The notes under the pieces were generated by a model. The model saw only the letters and a program-made list of their open reading frames with translations. It ran no database searches and was not told the origin of the DNA. Position numbers and translations under genes: made by a program. A stretch of DNA of 64,000 nt from an uncultured Tropicimonas sp. (GTDB lineage: Bacteria; Pseudomonadota; Alphaproteobacteria; Rhodobacterales; Rhodobacteraceae), in assembly GCA_947495685.1 (NCBI GenBank), contig CANLZY010000022.1, forward strand, positions 1 through 64,000, read 5' to 3'. This document shows, one piece after another, positions 61,462-64,000 of the stretch (its first letter is position 1; every line of letters starts with the position of its first letter).

Positions 61462-63070
61462 GCACATCTGGCTGATCATTCTCGGGCTGAGCCTGCTGGG
61501 CGGTATTCTGTCGGGTGTCCCGGTGATGCTGGCCCTCTCCGGAGTGCCGGTTTTGGTGGCTTTTCTGGCTGCGGGGTTCGGTGCCTTCGACCTGAGCTTT
61601 CTGCAGGCCTACCCACAACGCGCCTATGGCGTGATGCAGAACTCCCTGCTTTTGGCCGTCCCGCTGTTCGTTCTGATGGGCGTGTTACTGGAACGGTCGC
61701 AAGTGGCAGAACGAACGCTGATGCAGGTCGGCCGGCTTCTGGGCGGATCCCCCCGCGCGCTGGCGCTGTCGGTGCTACTGATCTCGACGTTGATCGCTGC
61801 GTCAACCGGGATCATCGGTGCAACCATCGTGATGCTGGGCATGATCAGCCTTCCAGCCATGCGGCGGGTGGGGGTTCCCGATGGCACGGCAAGCGGACTG
61901 ATCTGCGCGGCCGGGACATTGGGGCAGATCATTCCGCCGTCCATCGTCCTGATCCTGCTCGGGGACCAGGTGTCGAATGCCTATCTTGACGCCCAGCAAC
62001 GGGCCGGGAACTTTGCCCCTGACGCTGTGACCGTAGGCGACCTGTTCGCCGGCGCGCTGCTGCCGGGTCTCGTCCTGGTCGGCCTCTACGGGATCTACGT
62101 TTCAATTCGGTTGGCACGTACCCCTGCGCTCGTGAAGGACAAGACGCCTGACATCAGCATCTGGGACCTCGCGCGCGAGGTCCTGCCGCCGATCCTGTTG
62201 ATCCTCGCCGTGCTGGGCTCGATCCTGGCTGGCGTCGCGACGCCGACCGAAGCGGCGGCCATCGGCGTGGCTGGAACCCTGCTGATCACCGCATCACGGG
62301 TTGGTTCGGCACCCGACAAGGAGGCGCTGCCCGGCGCCCCCTCGCAGCCGGCCCTGGACCTGGGACACGCCCCGGGCTGGTTGCGGCACGTGACCACGGT
62401 CACGGCGCTGGCCGGTTTCGCCCTGGTGGTCCTGCGCCTGACCGGCGTTGGACGGGTCAACCTGTCGGCGGCAGACCTGACAATGGGCGCCGGATCAATG
62501 CTCGCCCTCGGTCTGACCGTGGTGCTGGTCCTCGGGCTGATCGTCGCAGTGTTGGTGTTGACACAGGCCGGCGTATTCGGCGCGGCGCTTGGGCAGGCGG
62601 CCCGGGTGTCGGGCATGATCTTTGGCATCATTCTGGCCGCATCCATGCTGTCGCTCGTCTTTCGCGGCTTCGGCGGCGACGTATGGGTCCACGAGCTTCT
62701 GACCGGGTTGCCCGGAGACCACCGTACCATGCTCCTGTTCACGCTTCTGGTGATCTTCGCCATGGGGTTTGTGCTGGAATTCGTGGAAATCGTCTTCATC
62801 GTCATCCCGCTGGTCGGTCCGATCCTGCTGCAGGACGTCGATCCGGTCTGGTTTGCTGTCCTCGTGGCGCTGAACCTGCAAACCTCGTTCCTGACCCCGC
62901 CCTTCGGCTTCGCGCTGTTCTACTACCGCTCGACGGCGCCGGCCGACATTTCCACCGGAACAATCTACAGGGCCGTGATCCCGTTCGTCCTGATACAGGT
63001 CGTGACTCTTGGCGTGGTATTTCTATGGCCCCCACTTGCGACCTGGCTGCCGAACGTGTTGTTTGGCTGA
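61454..63070 (+). CDS. TRAP transporter large permease subunit (DctM-type)
   Basis: A 538-aa membrane protein. It starts MVEHIWLIILGLSLLGG; ATG at 61454 overlaps the small permease by 8 nt. Hallmarks are LLAVPLFVLMGVLLERS, ASTGIIGATIVMLGMISLPAM and GTLGQIIPPSIVLILLGD in the first half, and LEFVEIVFIVIPLVGP and TSFLTPPFGFALFY in the second. It is about 100 residues longer than the usual DctM (around 430): the extra part is a loop with polar residues (about 285-325) and one or two added hydrophobic segments (about 328-385). A hairpin GGGCGG/CCGCCC (63083-63098) separates it from the binding-protein gene. Confidence 0.93.
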   Translation: MVEHIWLIILGLSLLGGILSGVPVMLALSGVPVLVAFLAAGFGAFDLSFLQAYPQRAYGVMQNSLLLAVPLFVLMGVLLERSQVAERTLMQVGRLLGGSPRALALSVLLISTLIAASTGIIGATIVMLGMISLPAMRRVGVPDGTASGLICAAGTLGQIIPPSIVLILLGDQVSNAYLDAQQRAGNFAPDAVTVGDLFAGALLPGLVLVGLYGIYVSIRLARTPALVKDKTPDISIWDLAREVLPPILLILAVLGSILAGVATPTEAAAIGVAGTLLITASRVGSAPDKEALPGAPSQPALDLGHAPGWLRHVTTVTALAGFALVVLRLTGVGRVNLSAADLTMGAGSMLALGLTVVLVLGLIVAVLVLTQAGVFGAALGQAARVSGMIFGIILAASMLSLVFRGFGGDVWVHELLTGLPGDHRTMLLFTLLVIFAMGFVLEFVEIVFIVIPLVGPILLQDVDPVWFAVLVALNLQTSFLTPPFGFALFYYRSTAPADISTGTIYRAVIPFVLIQVVTLGVVFLWPPLATWLPNVLFG

Positions 63071-63116
63071 CAAGAATTCCTTGGGCGGGACGCCGCCCGC
63101 AAATCGGAGACTGACC

Positions 63117-64000
63117 ATGAAACGTCGTGCATTCCTGAAGACCGGGGCGCTTGCCGTCCCCGCCGCCGCGCTGGCCGCGCCAGCCCTGTCTCAGGGCATC
63201 ATCGAGTGGAAATGCCCCACTTCCTTCCCAGCGCAGGCCCCCGGAATCGGCACCAATGCCACGACCTTTGTCGCGCGCGTCAACGCCATGGCCGAAGGCA
63301 AGCTGAGGCTGAAGCTCTATTCGGGCGGTGAACTCGTGCCCCCCTTTGCCGTCGAAGACGCGGTCCAGCAAGGCACGGCCGAGATCGGTCACGGAACGCC
63401 CTATTACAACGCCGGCAAGAACTCCGCGCTGCACTTCTTCACCACCATTCCCTTCGGCCTCTCGGCGGCTGAAATGTCGGCATGGCTGCGCTATGGCGGC
63501 GGTCAGGAACTCTACAACGAAATCTATGCCCAACGTGGGCTGGTCCCGTTCAACTCCGGCAACTCCACGGTTCAGGCCGCGGGCTGGTTCAAGAAAGAGA
63601 TCACCAGCGTCGCTGACTTCTCCGGCCTGAACATGCGCATCGCCGGTCTGGGCGGTGAAGCCATGCGCAAGCTCGGCGTGAACGCGGTCTTGCTGCCGCC
63701 AACCGAAATCTTCCCGGCCTTCCAGTCCGGCGCTATCGACGCGGCGGAATGGGTCGGCCCGATGCTCGACCAGGCATTCGGCATGAACAAGGTCGCGAAC
63801 TATTGCTATGCCCCGGCCTTTCACGAGCCCGGTGCCGGCCTGAACGTCGTGGTCAACAAGGATGCCTGGGACAGCCTGACGCCGGATCTTCAGGCGATCA
63901 TCCGCAATGCCGCCGACGCCGCAGAGTCCGAGACCATCAGCCAGTTCGAGTATTTCAACGCACAGGCCTTCAAGTCGCTGCAGGATTCCGGCGTTGAGTT
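63117..64000 (+). CDS. TRAP transporter substrate-binding protein (DctP/TakP-like), partial
   Basis: Begins with ATG at 63117 and is cut by the window end after about 294 codons; the missing C-terminus is perhaps 60-80 residues. The signal resembles a Tat type without the second Arg-rich consensus (KRRAFLKTGALAVPAAALAA). Mature start IIEWKCPTSFPAQAPG. TRAP features include MRIAGLGGEAMRKLGVNAV and FPAFQSGAIDAAEWVGPMLD followed by YCYAPAFHEPGAGLNVVVNK, which resembles the 2-oxoacid-binding TakP group with its Trp/Asp/Glu ligand region. A carboxylate, possibly an alpha-keto acid, is the likely ligand. Confidence 0.92.
   Translation, partial: MKRRAFLKTGALAVPAAALAAPALSQGIIEWKCPTSFPAQAPGIGTNATTFVARVNAMAEGKLRLKLYSGGELVPPFAVEDAVQQGTAEIGHGTPYYNAGKNSALHFFTTIPFGLSAAEMSAWLRYGGGQELYNEIYAQRGLVPFNSGNSTVQAAGWFKKEITSVADFSGLNMRIAGLGGEAMRKLGVNAVLLPPTEIFPAFQSGAIDAAEWVGPMLDQAFGMNKVANYCYAPAFHEPGAGLNVVVNKDAWDSLTPDLQAIIRNAADAAESETISQFEYFNAQAFKSLQDSGVE

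Overview
The window is GC-rich, gene-dense DNA that is most consistent with an alphaproteobacterium of the Rhodobacterales (roseobacter/Rhodobacter type). The reasons are the dorC-dorD-dorA order and the strong match of DorA to Rhodobacter DMSO reductase as I remember it, many periplasmic-binding-protein transporters (branched-chain amino acid type, two sugar ABC types, TRAP), and decayed insertion sequences with small palindromic inserts. I saw no rRNA, tRNA, CRISPR, replication or phage genes. Genus-level placement is inference.

Layout. 1-773: a dead IS3-family transposase interrupted by six short hairpin-bearing insertions. 977-5456: a two-gene RND efflux pump. 6337-11643: an AraC-type regulator facing a run of exported proteins (small exported ORF, DUF2092, small secreted protein, arylsulfatase). 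11644-12755: gene-free. 12756-22336: an IclR-type regulator facing a ten-gene catabolic operon (cyclase/hydrolase, cupin, SDR, 3-hydroxyacyl dehydrogenase, five-part Liv-type ABC transporter, beta-keto acid cleavage enzyme). 22640-23026: a cardiolipin synthase pseudogene. 23085-28834: OprB-type porin, exported amidohydrolase, second AraC-type regulator, exported DUF1254 protein. 29794-39131: LysR regulator, MalEFGK-type ABC transporter, cytoplasmic sulfatase, DUF4432 sugar-epimerase-like protein and a DUF3604 metal-dependent protein. 39132-43244: mostly decayed DNA with an IS remnant, a SnoaL-like protein, an alcohol dehydrogenase pseudogene and an IclR regulator. 43844-48125: dorCDA, anaerobic respiration of DMSO/TMAO. 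48483-58909: two divergent operons for an unknown sugar (isomerase, two-subunit transketolase and FGGY kinase on the minus strand; ribose-type ABC transporter with a DUF2291 lipoprotein and a DeoR regulator on the plus strand). 58910-60035: decayed DNA with a second IS remnant. 60036-60395: hypothetical protein. 60964-64000: a TRAP transporter running off the end.

The genes form self-contained uptake-plus-catabolism islands, each with its own regulator. The three most worth testing are the 13.7-22.3 kb operon, which encodes the enzymes expected for hydrolysis, oxidation and acetyl-CoA-dependent cleavage of a beta-hydroxy acid; the 30.8-39.1 kb sulfatase/ABC locus, which suggests intracellular desulfation of an imported sulfate ester; and the 48.5-58.9 kb island, which resembles the apulose kinase/apulose-phosphate transketolase logic but with a FucI/AraA-type isomerase. 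All three ABC operons carry a strong stem-loop directly after the binding-protein gene.
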